Shown here one piece after another: positions 49,505 to 61,543 of a DNA stretch of 64,000 nucleotides. The stretch spans positions 576,501 to 640,500 of the forward strand of contig JAILWY010000005.1 in the NCBI GenBank assembly GCA_022113835.1, read 5' to 3'. Source of the stretch: Atopsyche davidsoni (Eukaryota; Arthropoda; Insecta; Trichoptera; Hydrobiosidae). Numbering within the stretch: position 1 is the first letter of the stretch; each line of letters begins with the position of its first letter. Under the pieces are notes generated by a model. That model saw only the letters and a program-made list of their open reading frames with translations. It ran no database searches and was not told the origin of the DNA. The position numbers and the translations under genes were made by a program.

Positions 49505-50182
49505 GTATTTCGGTGAGAGTGGTGCAGTCCGGCTGCTCCGCGCGCGTCGCTCACTGTGCGCTGGTCCTGCCGCCGCTCGTTACCGCCGAGGAATTTTAAT
49601 TCGATACGAATCGTACGATTGATGACATCTTTAATAGTCGTGAAATTGCTACCTTTGTGTATAAAGTTATCAAGTTTATAATCCAGCGTGCTTCCTTTAT
49701 CGTCGCAGCTTAATTAGTAGCACATTTAATAAACTGTTTGACAGCTAAACGCACAGCGGCCCGGCGGCCGAGAAAGGTTCTCTACGAAAATAGCCGTGCA
49801 CTTCACAGCTGCAATAAAAATTCCAATAAGGTTAGAAACGGTGCAATCTATCTGCAAAAAAATTTTTATACTTTTCTGATGGCTTATAAAAATTGAAAGA
49901 TTACCCTGCCGAAGTTGTCTGTGTTGTCCGATATTTAATATATATATTCAATTACTAACAAATAATGGTTGTGAACTGTTAAAAAATAACAAAATCCTAT
50001 AAAAACTCGTAACATGGTACGTCCGTTGACTACGCAAAGATGGAAAACTCAACAATGTCGAACTAGAAATTGGAAACATATGTAGATTTTCTTGAATTAA
50101 GTAAAATGAATTGGTCAGGAAATAGTCAAAAAACTCTACAAAACAATAATATATTATTCAAGTAGACCGCAAGAAATATCAA
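49505..50182. other. GC patch then spacer
   Basis: 49505-49600 is CpG-rich, followed by CGATACGAATCGTACGAT, a palindrome-like stretch. 49740-49790 is a second small GC patch. No gene. Confidence 0.4.
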
Positions 50183-50371
50183 GACAACACCACGGCTCGA
50201 CACTTCTACATATAAATAAAATCACCCTCATCGTCACTTCTCTACCGTTTACAAGGAAATCGCTCGACTAAGTGCTTCTCTTATATTTACAAGGAAATCA
50301 CCCGGCTCGATACTCCTACATTTACATAAAATCACCCTCATCACCACTTCTCTATCGTTTACAAAGAAATA
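50183..50371. repeat. 110-bp tandem repeat, about 1.7 copies
   Basis: GGCTCGACACTTCTACAT (50194) and GGCTCGATACTCCTACAT (50304) are 110 bp apart. ATCACCCTCATC at 50221 and 50331 keeps the same offset, as does CACTTCTCTACCGTTTACAA/TATCGTTTACAA. A shorter internal repeat, TTTACAAGGAAATC, occurs at 50249 and 50286, so the unit itself is composite. Confidence 0.88.
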
Positions 50372-51305
50372 ATGGAAAAAAAATAGTTTTGAATTTTAAA
50401 GTTTTAAATAAAAATTGGTGATAATGAAAATTCGTTATATTGAAAATAGAATATAATATATCTAAAACAAAGGTTTACGTAGATCTACATCATTTTTTTC
50501 AAAGTTTTCAAAAGCTTTAAAATTATTTTTTTATAAAAAAATATTACTTTTTTTTATTCAAAGCTATTATATTTATAAACTATTTTCATGATAATCTATT
50601 TTTTATTTCATTGTGTTGTATGTATCCAGTGTAAATCCATAATGTTACAAAACCATGCTTAACGTAGACCTTATCATGCAGAGTATTTTAAAAAATCATG
50701 TAGGCTGCATACATGGCATTCTGACTCGCAAGACGCTCATCACCAGGAAATCGTAGAGCTTTCAGTGTATGAGCCTAAAAATCTCAAAAGCTCCCCATCT
50801 CCCGCTTGTGTATGTGTCGGGATCACCGCGACTACAGGCGAGTATTTGTCACCCTCCCCTCCGCGGCGGTGCGCAACACGTTTCCCTGGCGGGCCTGGTA
50901 CAAATTGATGGTTTCGCTCCGTGCCATGCAAAATGAGCTCGCCGTCCCTCTCGGCCGCGTATGCGCGTCCCGCTCACTCGCGGCTCGTCCGCGGAAAGCT
51001 TAACAAGAAGGAATAACAAGCTGCGGTAACGACCGGCCCGGCGGCCTGGCGGGGTCTCCGCCTTCTTTTTTTGCTGTGCTTTCTCTACCGAAACAATAAT
51101 TTCATTCCGGGAATATCGATGACAGCAACAGAATTAACATTGAGTAAATGGAAACTTTTATTTGAATTAAAGTACAAAAGCTTGACTTATTTATGTAAAC
51201 CATTAAAAATATAAATTACAAAATGTAATAACTAAATTTCACAATATCCTTGCCATTTGGCTATACATGCTTGTTGTTTAAATATGGAGTATTACAAGTT
51301 AGCTC
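50372..51305. other. spacer with GC island 50790-51070
   Basis: The island has open frames on both strands (63 and 65 codons) without domains. The rest is AT-rich. Confidence 0.45.
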
Positions 51306-51367
51306 AATTTGTCGTACGGTTGAATGAATTGAGGCCAGGACGTGTAGTTTCAAATCTCACCTGGGTA
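51306..51367 (+). pseudogene. degenerate tRNA-like sequence
   Basis: GTAGTTTCAAATCTCACCTG contains a B-box variant and is followed by T7. The upstream GGTTGAATGAATTGAGGCCA fits a diverged D-arm/anticodon arm. Confidence 0.4.
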
Positions 51368-52429
51368 TTTTTTTAAATAAATTGCAATTACATTAAAAAA
51401 AAATCAAATACAGATATTGCAACGTTCAAAAGCTTTGATGCCGTTAGCGTTGCGCCCTCGCGTCAGTCTCTTTCAGCTAGAATAACGCACTAAAATCTTA
51501 TTGTTGTACTCTTAACATAAGTATTTTTTTTTAACAAAATCTATAAAAAATTTGAATTTATTTATCGCTGTTATAGAGAATGGTAATCTTTTGTTATTTC
51601 TATAATGCTTCTGGAAACATTATTCAAAAGCTTTAACGCATAGCAACGCATTTTGTGGTGTATCCACGCGTTTATTTCACCATGAAAATATATGCAGTTA
51701 TTTGGTCGTGTATTTAAGTATAAACGACGTGTGCCATTTCGCTTATTAATGTTTGAAAACTGTAAATCCTTAAAAAAAAAAGCCAACCATGACGTCATCG
51801 AGTCATGCTTACATCGAATGATAAATCGAACGTGAATGATTCTACACGAATCGGTTTTGACATACATAATAATCAAGTCTGTGTGATTATATTGAGAAAA
51901 AAGATTATTTACTTAACTTCAAATATTTTTTCAAGTTTAATGTAAAAATAGTTTGATATTTAAATTTATACCAGGATATCGGAATGCCACAATGGTTATC
52001 TCAAACGAATTATCTGAAAGCCAGCTTTAATATAATGCGTTGATTTTTAACTTCATGAATAGCAGCATCCACTGTGGATTAACAGGCTCGTCCCCTCCAG
52101 TTCCTCGTAGTTCAGTACCAGTACTAACCAGTTCGTTATCGATTTGACCAAGAAATTCATACAGCATTCAAATGGTGCTAAACAATAGTAGCGGAGCGCG
52201 CGCGGACTTCCCGGCAGTTACAAAGATTAATGGTAAAAATCCGAATAGAAAGGGCCGGCCGGGACCCGCGCGGGAGTCTCAAACCGGAATGACTCGCGAA
52301 CCAGGCGAGCCCTCCGCCACCAAGCCACCTCCTCGCACAGCCTGATAGCCACCACGCTCGCTGGGGGCATTGCAGCTATGAAGGTTATTGTATTATTTCA
52401 GTGTTTATTGGGTAACGGTTTGCTCCCTT
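51368..52429. other. AT-rich spacer, then GC island 52190-52380
   Basis: A 101-codon minus frame (51571-51876) has no domain. The island is GC-rich without a supported frame. Confidence 0.45.
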
Positions 52430-52494
52430 CCTCGTGGTTTAGTGATGGCGCGCTAGCTTGCTCTTCGGGGGGTCTCGGGTTTGAATCTGAATGA
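52430..52494 (+). pseudogene. tRNA-like sequence
   Basis: CTCGTGGTTTAGTGATGGCG is A-box-like and TCTCGGGTTTGAATCTGAAT is a good B-box. T7 follows at about 52504. The spacing of about 50 bases fits. Confidence 0.5.
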
Positions 52495-54520
52495 GCAATT
52501 GGTATTTTTTTATACTGTGCAAATTAATAAAAACCCAACAACAAATCATCTGTTAAGTGCTGGCGAATGCCGGAGACGTCTCAAGCCGGACACAACAACA
52601 GTTGCCTGCCTCTAAATGATTCATATTTCCTGTCTATTTTTATTTTAACTATCTGCCTTCTACTTTTTATTATTATATGCATCTTGTTATCTGCGCTTAT
52701 CTTCTTTTTCTTTTTCTTAGTATTTTATTTAAAAAAAAAAAATTATTAACTTTTAAAATTTCTTTATTTAGTATGATTTCGTTAGTTTGTGTCTACGTGT
52801 CTTTGCCCTCTCGCTTTACATTGTACGCAGTGCGAATGGTTTATCTCAGTCGCGTCCACACATTCGAGGGGCTTAGATTGATACATCCGATACCCCATCA
52901 AACCTCGCCCACGCACGGGGAACACGGGCCGCGAGGCGTTTATGACGCAATGAAGATGGTTGATAGCCGAGAGGATAAGGGTGAAGGTGTAAATGTCCCG
53001 GCAGAGATACGAAATATTCAAGAGTAATTATTAAACATTCAATAGATCTGCAATTTTCGCTTATATAAGATTTTAAAGCAAAATACATGAAGTGCAAATA
53101 AATATCCACGTATGTTACATACAAAGCACTGGTGAGATTCTAAGCGCCTCCGAGACTACTATTATACTTTTTTATATTCTAATATTGTATGCACCCGGTT
53201 TTTATTGCAATATTTTTAATAAACGTAAAGTTAACGTTTCATATACATAGTTTTTATAGTGAAATATCAAAACAAACCAGAACAGAAATAATTTATTTCT
53301 TTAACTGTCGAAGGCATAATTCTAACTTACTGTGATCGTCTTTCATATACTGATATTCCATGTTCCTGATTTCCAGTGTGATATTTGTAATATACGTAAA
53401 TTCAACGGTTCTTAATAATTTTGTTTAGAATTTTTGTCGTTTGTCGAATCGTAAGGGGAAAAAAAATATTCTCAAAGTAATAACGGTGATTGATCATCAT
53501 CCATATTTTGATATTTTATTTTTTTGTGAGATACGTAAATTCATCTCGGCTTATTACGTTATTGATTTTGAGGGGCGATGCTGGCGGCGTGTCGGAGCAG
53601 TGCGCTCGAGCTGAGGTAGCGGCGGAGGAGAATGCGCCTCATTGTGACTTCGAGTGTGTGCTCTGAGGGGCGCCGAACCGTGACACCGTATTGAATACTA
53701 TAACTTAATTAATTAAAAACTATTTCTTTACCGTAGATTGAATTGATAACTTAACATATCTGCTGCCAACGACGTGCATGTCGTTAGTGCGCGACCGCTC
53801 ACGACCGCTTCGATAACATAAAAGATTACCTCTCGTGGGTTGTTTGCGATGCCAGTTGCTGTATGAAAGTTGCAATAAATGAAGGACTATGGTGCAGAAC
53901 AACGTTTATAGGCGCTATCATACACACGGTGACGTCATTTTTGTGGGAACAAAGTCATTTTTAAGAACAAAGCTATCGAAAGTAATATAATAATGAGAAG
54001 GTACAAAAAATATTTGTATGAAATCTAGATTGCTCGGTTGTGCCTAAACGTAACGATTTTGATTGCATTTTTATGATCGACAGTCATAAAACTTGTTTTG
54101 AACCAAAAATAATATATCGCGAAAAACATCGAAATCGAAAGTCACCCTCGTTGCAGTCGAACTAAAATAGGGTGACTACCCTACTATTGGAACCGAGCTT
54201 GATTCTCCGGGTGGAACTTTATTTATCGTATATTTATCACACAGCATAGACCGCCGGTTGAGGTTTCCTCGAGCGAGCCGCCCGTAACAAGAGGCGATTC
54301 ATCAGCCATCGCGCGTACAATGGTCGTCTCGTGTGATTATTGATCTTGTATAAAAAGTGACATGTGTAATGGGCGGTGACAGCGGCACACACCGCGCCAC
54401 ACTACGCTGTTAAATAAAGTAGTTTTCAAAGATTATTCTTGAATTAGTGCTGCATTTAATTTGCTTTCGCTTTGTATAAAAAGTTTGTATTAGCACAATA
54501 AATAACAAATATATATTTAT
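52495..54520. other. spacer with GC islands 52860-53000, 53570-53690, 53750-53840, 54170-54420
   Basis: No gene. Frames at 52677-53027 (plus) and 52782-53021, 52873-53124 (minus) overlap in the first island. 54170-54190 contains TAGGGT/ACCCTA, a 6-bp hairpin. 54230-54420 is GC-mixed with GGGCGGTGACAGCGG. Confidence 0.4.
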
Positions 54521-54545
54521 TTGGATGTGAGCGCTTTCATCTTCC
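54521..54545 (+). repeat. dispersed 30-bp motif, short copy
   Basis: TTGGATGTGAGCGCTTTCAT keeps the TGTGAGCGCTTTC core shared with 2928, 21626 and 24696 (minus). Confidence 0.5.
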
Positions 54546-57342
54546 GTTTGCTTTGCTGTCCGCACACCGAAATGTGAAGGCGCTTATTACTAAAAAAATA
54601 TTTGATATGTACTTATCGCATGGTTTGTTTTAGATTGTTACTTATGAAAAACACGTTGTACATATATTTTTAATTTTATAAAAAATAATTATTTGATAAT
54701 TTCATTATTTGAGTTTTACAAGTTGAACCAGTCTATCGAGGATTATACAATGATGCGTAAAGGCTTCACGAAATGAGGTTTCTGGCCCTGCGTTTGAGAA
54801 GATTCCACGAGTATTGAGCACCTGTGTATGAGGCGTGTTTTGAATGACGAGTACAGTTACGCTGGCGAGTGACGGCGCGCCCGCTAGGAGACGCTCTTGG
54901 TTTGTTTTCGTTCCGAGAATTCCTAATTATTGGTTAAGTCATAGCCGCTCGGTGCGCGGAATCACGGCCGCCATGCGAGTGGACGCCTTTATTTGTCGTG
55001 GCGCTTCTCTCATTATAATTAAATTAGATTGCACATTCCTGGTAGACTTTTCGAAGGCTTAATTTATAGCCTGGTTTGATTTGTAATACTCCACGTTTAA
55101 ACCACACATATTCATAATCCATTGCCTATCAAGGGTTTCTTCAGTCTAATTCAGTTCGTAATCTCCTAGTTGTTTTCTCATATTTTTACGACTGAATTTG
55201 TGTGCAAAAATTACAATGTTTTTTTAATGATTCGAAATATTCTCTCACTCCTCCTACAAACTCAAAAGCTTTGACTATTATTGACTGCTCAGCACCCTTT
55301 TATTAGAATTAAACCAACTCATGGTCGGCAAGAAAGCATGTGATTCACTAAACCAGTAGGCGGTAATATTTAATAATAATAAATTATATATGTTTAATGA
55401 CTTTTTAGACACCCAGTATAATTAAGCCCTACTAAAAGATTGATATTATTACATTTCTCAGGCATTTTGATAACATTTTATAAAAAAAGTTCTTGGTATT
55501 GTTATGCGACTAGCGGTGAGTGTTGAATGTATACAAAAGGAGCTCAACTTTGTAGGGTGACAATAAATTTTATGAGTGTTTAATTTCCTAATGTTGATAA
55601 AAAGGCTTTTGAATATATTTTGTTTAATCTTCATAGCGATATGATTCCCAGATTGAAAATCTGTAACGAATTTGGAACCACCACGTAAATTCAGAATGTT
55701 TATTTTTCACCGCTGTTTCTCAGCGCCTGCTTCCTTTGGTGGGCTTCTTCTCCGGCCTGGAGGGGACTCTGGCTGCGGCGTGATTGACACGCTCGTGTGC
55801 GGGGTCAGCCGGCCCGCGTGGGCTGCGGCGCGATCCCACCGGATAGAGGCCTCTCTTCTCGGAGCGCACATGGCGCTAGTCTTCCGCCTTATTCGACACA
55901 ATTATCGCGTTTATTTATCAACGCGATGACGTAGATGTATTTTGCATAATGATGGTGCTTAAATTATTCCAGTGGCGTGCGGTAATACACGTGGAAAAGA
56001 AGTCATGTAAAAATATTTTTGGTCGACTTTTAAAGCATTAAAAATGGTATTTTAATAAAAATATAGCAAACACAACGAATTTTTAAAAAAATATTTACAC
56101 TCAAGTAATGTTTTTCGATAGATTTTCTGTGATTTTGTAAGGCTAAAGCTAGAAACGTATCAAAGTGAACAGGACCGCACTTCGCACTTAATATTGTCTA
56201 ATTACTGTTTGCCACACTCATATATTATTTAAACATTCTCACCCTCACGTTCGTTTTTGCGATAAGCGTTGATGAGTGCGTCAGCTCCAGTCATAGTCTC
56301 TTCTTTTAGGTTATCTACGCTTGGGTGTCTCTCTCTCGTAGAAAATAAAATGAAGTCTGTGCCCGCATCTCCGTATCACTTTGTGCGCATAACTGTGCCT
56401 AACCGTAATGAAAATCGTACCGCGACCTCTGAACTCAGGCGTCATCGTAGCAGTAAATAAAACGCAATAAAACACAATTACAGTCGCACCGAAACAACGT
56501 GGAAGTGAGGCGAGTCGCCGCGGCGGGCGATGTACAATCGATATTTGTAATAAACACATTTTTAATTGGAATCTTACAAACTATTGTTTCTCCAAAAGGG
56601 AACACTGCTCATGGAGAAAAATATAAAATCTTATTATATTTAATAATTGTAATGTTTGATAATATATCTAAGCATTGTATAGTTTTTTTTTTTTTTGCGC
56701 GTGATTTGTGAAATCTATAAAATGACTAACGTGATTAGTAACGTGAGCGTTTTCTGAATTCCAGGTTTGTGTCTTGTCCCCGGCTTTCGTCTCTTGTCCC
56801 ACTTTGCTAAATAGAAAACCCCCAAGAGTCGCTTCCGGGGGCGACCCGCTCTTCCCTTCTACGCTACTCGAGTTGCTCGTCGATGTTAGTATCATGCTTG
56901 TGTAATAATGTACTTTAAATTGAACATTAAAACAAGGTTACTTCGTTAATACAAAGACATTTATGAAGAGTTATTGAATATTTTTATGTTAGCTTTACGA
57001 TTTGTAGAGTTAAAATTATATATTTATGGTAATGCAATGCATTTATGGCAAATAAGTCTACGTAAATGACACAACCATGAAACAGGCTACTACAATATCT
57101 GTGAAATCATATGAAAAACTATTCATTTTCTTTATCATATGCTATTTTAAATTATAAGTTTTTCTGTAAATTGTTTTTTTTTATTCATCTAAAAATGTTG
57201 AAAAAATATGGTATCGATGTGAAAAATTACGGTAATAAAACGGATTTGATTTTACATGCGAGCAACAATGTTTCCTTTTTATTAATAATATGTATATGAA
57301 AAAAACACATTTATTGTTTTGATTAATTATCTGACATTTCAG
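54546..57342. other. spacer with GC islands 54840-54980, 55720-55880, 56480-56540, 56810-56880
   Basis: Frames on both strands in 55672-55929 and 56269-56559 are composition effects. Nothing has a domain. A T14 run lies at about 56682-56695. Confidence 0.4.
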
Positions 57343-57399
57343 ATTCAGTACCTGCGCCAAAAAGAAAATGAGATTCTTGAAATCTTTTCCAGTACTGGA
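57343..57399 (+). other. candidate microexon, 57 bp, unrecognised
   Basis: Acceptor CTGACATTTCAG (to 57342) with an upstream GATTAAT branch-like word, and donor GGA-GTACGT at 57400. The 57 bp is exactly 19 codons, open in phase 0 and reading IQYLRQKENEILEIFSSTG, an amphipathic, helix-like stretch. The flanks are AT-rich and non-coding. The sequence is short, so chance cannot be excluded. Confidence 0.25.
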
Positions 57400-59399
57400 G
57401 TACGTTAGAAAATTAAAACTTGTCGCATCTGTACGCCAAACATAATTAATCCTTGAACAACAGTTGTCAAAGCCAGAAAATATATTCAACCGATAAGATG
57501 AGTTTAAATAAATATATATTAGCTCGGTTCTCGTTGTTAAGATTTGGATTGCCTGTTATAGGGATACACGCATCACGGGATATTGTCGAGGGCTCGGGTC
57601 TGTTCGATATGATTGAAGGCAATTCGTGGTGACAATGCATTTGTCAGAAAGCATTCTGAAAACGAGTATCACATTGAATGCGTCTGAGTGTACTGCATTG
57701 GAAGTAGAACAGACAAGTATCTGGCGATAATTGGACGTCGGTTCGCTCGGAGATATTTCACGCTCTCCGTACAAGGGCCCTTTTCATCACAACGAGCTGG
57801 CGCTGGAGAGAGCCCTAACTGTAAAGTTACGGACGTAAACGGAACTTTGAGTTACTATGAAATATGCTTTTAAACCTTTATTTTATTTCACGTTTCATTA
57901 ACATGTGCGTGTGATCTAAACAATATCTTTAAAATAAATATTTTATGTATATAATTAAAAATATCATTTAAATTTAGGAATGCTAAAATAAAATAATTTA
58001 AATATATTTAGTAGGATCGTAAATACGTGGAACATAAAGTCATATAAAATATATTATAAATATTCGATAAGTGATAAAAATTTAGTATCGGTATTTCAAA
58101 GACTCAACAAGGAAATAAAATTTGTTTACATAATAGACTATACTTCAGTTTGTTTTTGCTCTGAAATACAAATTTCATTGTTTTATTTATTAGACCGTTT
58201 AAACGTTTTATGACAGTATCAGTAAATATGTTAATGAGAAATATAGTTACAAAGTACGTTCTTCTAACAAATATTGTTAATTTGAATTTCAAAATATTAC
58301 TTACGTTTAATGAACAATACCTTAGAACTTCATATTCGCAGTCGTTTAACTTTCTTGAATTATAGCTAGATGTTTCTATACAGACAATATAACAAGCATC
58401 TAAACCCTTTCGTTTTTCTCTCTGTTGCCAAGCCTGGACAATTACTTACCGGGATTTCCGTATCGAAGCGGGACTAACCACAGTGCGAGTATCTTGTTTG
58501 AAGAGCAGTGTCTAAATGTTTATCGTTTTCTTAAATCTAGTCTTAAACGAGAATGTATGTTATTTTTTTCAGTTTTATTACTAATAAAAACAGATTGCTC
58601 GAACGCTCGTCAAGAAACGTCATCTCCGTCAGTGTTTCCCCAACGATGATTTATGTCCTCTACGAGCACTGGCGCAACGTATGCTGTTTTTGTGATACTG
58701 TCTATTATTCATTTATATATTTCATTAAATATATATGTATTTTATTATCGATATTACATGTATTATTGTACCATAAAAACTAAGAAAAGTTGGATAGTAT
58801 TAATATTATTATTTTATACGAAAATAACGTATTATTTTTGAAATAATTTCAACGGACTTTAAGAAAAGATTTATCATATCTTTAATGAAATAAACTAGTT
58901 TTTAATACTCAAATTCTTAAGATATGCCAAATGTTCTGAGTTGTTTTTATTCAAATATTGCAATAACATATAATAATAATAAAAAAAATTAAGTGTGATC
59001 ACTTTGTGGAAGTTTTTTATGTGACTTTTTCGAATATCTTTCATTCAATCATTTTTGTATATTTTTGAGAATAAACCAATAACTGTTAAATTACAAAATA
59101 GTATTAAATATAAAATTATTTTATAAGAGCTTTTCCATATTAATTATTTTTTAAAAAGTGATTTTATTTAAGAAAACAAAATAAATAAATTTATTATCAG
59201 GCCAAAGACTCAGATACTAAAGCGCCAAAGAATTCAAATCATGTCATATTTTTGACCGCACCGAAAAAATAAGAAAAATGCAGGGAAAACAAAATGAACA
59301 AAGAAAATATTTTTAATTATTTAATAATTAATATGGGAATATAAAATACATTTTCTATCAAAATTCTTCAATATAGTGCGTCGGTATAGACTATTATTG
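57400..59399. other. AT-rich spacer with one GC patch 57720-57850
   Basis: No gene recognised. Frames of 60-76 codons without domains. Confidence 0.5.
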
Positions 59400-60157
59400 G
59401 ATGTGGAACCTCTGCTCTGTTCGCCTGCACGTTTACGAGCGTGGCGCTCTCGGCCGGCGTATTTGCTCCAGCGGTTTTGACCAAATACAAATTAAGTCTT
59501 GTCCCGAACAAGATTACGTTTAATTGGATCACTTGCTGTTTTATTGGGGCGGACATGTTTTCCGCATTAGTTTTCGAGAAGTGGGACCGGGCGATAGCGC
59601 CCGACACGTCACGGTTTCCCTACCGATTGTACACATAACAACAACGGCTGACTGCCGCTATGGTGATATCGACCACGTGCCTCGCGGATTGATTGCTTAC
59701 GGTGTCTACGCAGCACTGCGAAAGTGACGCTAACACTATACATTTTTCAAATTAACGTATTTTGGATAGCATCTGCAAATTTAATATGTTGCTAATACTC
59801 AAATGAGCTGCGAAATATTAAATTGTAATTAATATAATTCTCCAGTGACAACGACTCACGCAGTCAACTCAGGAATGGCGACAATAGCTGGAGTCTTCGC
59901 GGCGTGATCTGAGCGACGGCGGGACTCTTCTCACAGACAGTCGCCGCCTGGTTTGGACACTGGAATTTTCATTTCACACAAACTCCCGTATTTACTCTTA
60001 ATCTGATCACAATAAGCCTCAAGAAGCCTCGGACGTGGTGGACGATAAGTCAGATAATAAAACTACACATAAACTAGGAGACCTTTTGAAGTTATTCAGA
60101 CTCTGTAGGCATTGGAATATTCATAGTTATTGTTTTAAAACTTATTGGTGACGAATT
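59400..60157. other. GC islands 59400-59720 and 59840-59960
   Basis: The first island is open on both strands (65 and 67 codons plus, 79 minus). The plus frame 59441-59638 (first residues MALSAGVFAPAVLTKYK, GTG or alternative start) is hydrophobic but has no recognisable family. No splice pair of quality. Confidence 0.3.
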
Positions 60158-60430
60158 TCAATGCTCGAGAGTTCCTAGTGGCCGCCGGCGTTGAGTTTGC
60201 CGGTGCCATGGTGCCATGGTGCCATGGTGCCATGGTGCCATGGTGCCATGGTGCGGCGCTACTGACGGCGCCCTCGGCGGTATGAGAATTGCCGCCGACG
60301 GGAGACGCCCATCATCAGCGTGTGCGGCGGCGGGAGGACCGTCATCGACACCGGCCATTTCTGTAGCAACAATCATGTAAACGATTACGGAAAAGGTAAC
60401 CGAGAGTTGCAAGATCCGCTCTGAATTCAT
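60158..60430 (-). CDS. possible small secreted protein, 90 codons, unrecognised
   Basis: Starts at ATG (60430-60428) with an A-rich insect-like context (AAAGGAAAATG). Residues 1-26 (MNSERILQLSVTFSVIVYMI followed by VATEMA) are signal-peptide-like: charged start, hydrophobic core and an Ala-containing end. The middle is acidic and proline/alanine-rich. Residues about 58-73 are two copies of HHGTMAPW-type octapeptide produced by the 8-bp repeat below. A basic tail ends at TGA. It could be a real small gene whose repeat drifts in length, or a chance frame. No homologue is recalled. Confidence 0.2.
   Translation of the reverse strand: MNSERILQLSVTFSVIVYMIVATEMAGVDDGPPAAAHADDGRLPSAAILIPPRAPSVAPHHGTMAPWHHGTMAPWHRQTQRRRPLGTLEH
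60203..60250. repeat. 8-bp minisatellite (GTGCCATG)6
   Basis: Six exact tandem copies, each containing the palindrome CCATGG across unit boundaries. It lies within the open frame at 60158-60430, where three units shift the frame by a whole number of codons. Confidence 0.96.
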
Positions 60431-60912
60431 TTTCCTTTGTGCGTAGAATTTTGGTTTACAATTTAGAATTTGAAACTACATTTAGTTACTACAAAATACT
60501 AAAAAATTATTTGGAATTTTTTATGCCTGTTAATGTGTGTAATGCGGATTGATGAAATATTTAATTATCATCTGAAAATAAACGATTTTTTTTTATTTGT
60601 CTATTTTATTTTTATTATTTGCGAATACTATTAATTAAAGTTTAAACTATCAGGAATGGAGATCTTGTGATTAATAATGGTTTATTGTCTTGTTAGCGAT
60701 TGCCTGGAAACACTCTCAATATTTTTTTAAAAATAAAATAAACAAACTCATAATTTTTACAGCCTGTTCAGTATTATGTATAGAATTGTAGAAAATATGT
60801 GTTTATTATTAAAATACACACATTTATTAGTAAGCCATTTTTTTAAAATACTAACGACTAGTTGCGTTGGACTGTTATTCTTAGATTCTTGAACAGAAAT
60901 GCACATATAGAT
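60431..60912. other. AT-rich spacer
   Basis: Nothing recognised. Confidence 0.6.
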
Positions 60913-61173
60913 TTAAAGTCCACTACACGCCACTGTAATATACCCTGTGATGAAAATCAGATGTTTAGGATATCTGAGTACAGGTGAACCGTCTGCGTCT
61001 ACAGCGTGGCCCACATCGGTGGAAGGTGGATGCGGCCTGGCAGCTGATGCAGTGGGCGGTGCCGGCTGCCACGGGAAGGCTGCGGTGATGTAGGACCTGC
61101 GTCGGCGCGGAGTACCCCGGGGAACCGTTAGGAGTGGAACCCACCGGACCGGGAACGGGCTCTGCTGCTCCAT
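60913..61173 (-). other. GC island with two overlapping open frames
   Basis: The ATG frame (86 codons, MEQQSPFPVRWVPLL and onward) is proline- and arginine-rich. The +1 frame, open from 61190, reads HGAAEPVPGPVGSTPNGSPG and onward, a transcription-factor-like low-complexity string. TTGTTTGTTAAGTTCTAACAG upstream (minus strand) is a fair acceptor and CAG-GTCCTA a weak donor. No family is recognised. Confidence 0.18.
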
Positions 61174-61480
61174 GTGAGCCTTGTTAACTGTTAGAACTTA
61201 ACAAACAATCGCGCGGGTACATCCTGTATATAAATGCTCACTCTGCCCATACTAAATATAAATACGTGTAGCGTGTCGAAGATGTCGGTACTCAACAGCG
61301 ACGTGCAACCATTAAACGCGCTATGCATTGCATGGTTTTGAATATCAAAGGCTATATTATATTGGTTAAAGTTTAATATTTATTTTTCAGTATCACAGTC
61401 AAAAATATAAATATCAACTCTATTTTATATTTGTGTTTATAAAAAAATACGAGTCAATGCGAGAAAAAATTTAATTTTAT

Positions 61481-61543
61481 TTGCGTAGGATTCGAACTCC
61501 TGTCGCGGTTTCTGTACTACGTTCTTACGCTGTAAAAATTACA
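61481..61543 (-). pseudogene. tRNA-like sequence
   Basis: The minus strand reads CAGGAGTTCGAATCCTACGC, a perfect B-box with an AGGA/TCCT-paired T-arm, preceded by CAGCGTAAGAACGTAGTACAG. An AT-rich tail with TTTTTT follows. Confidence 0.5.
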
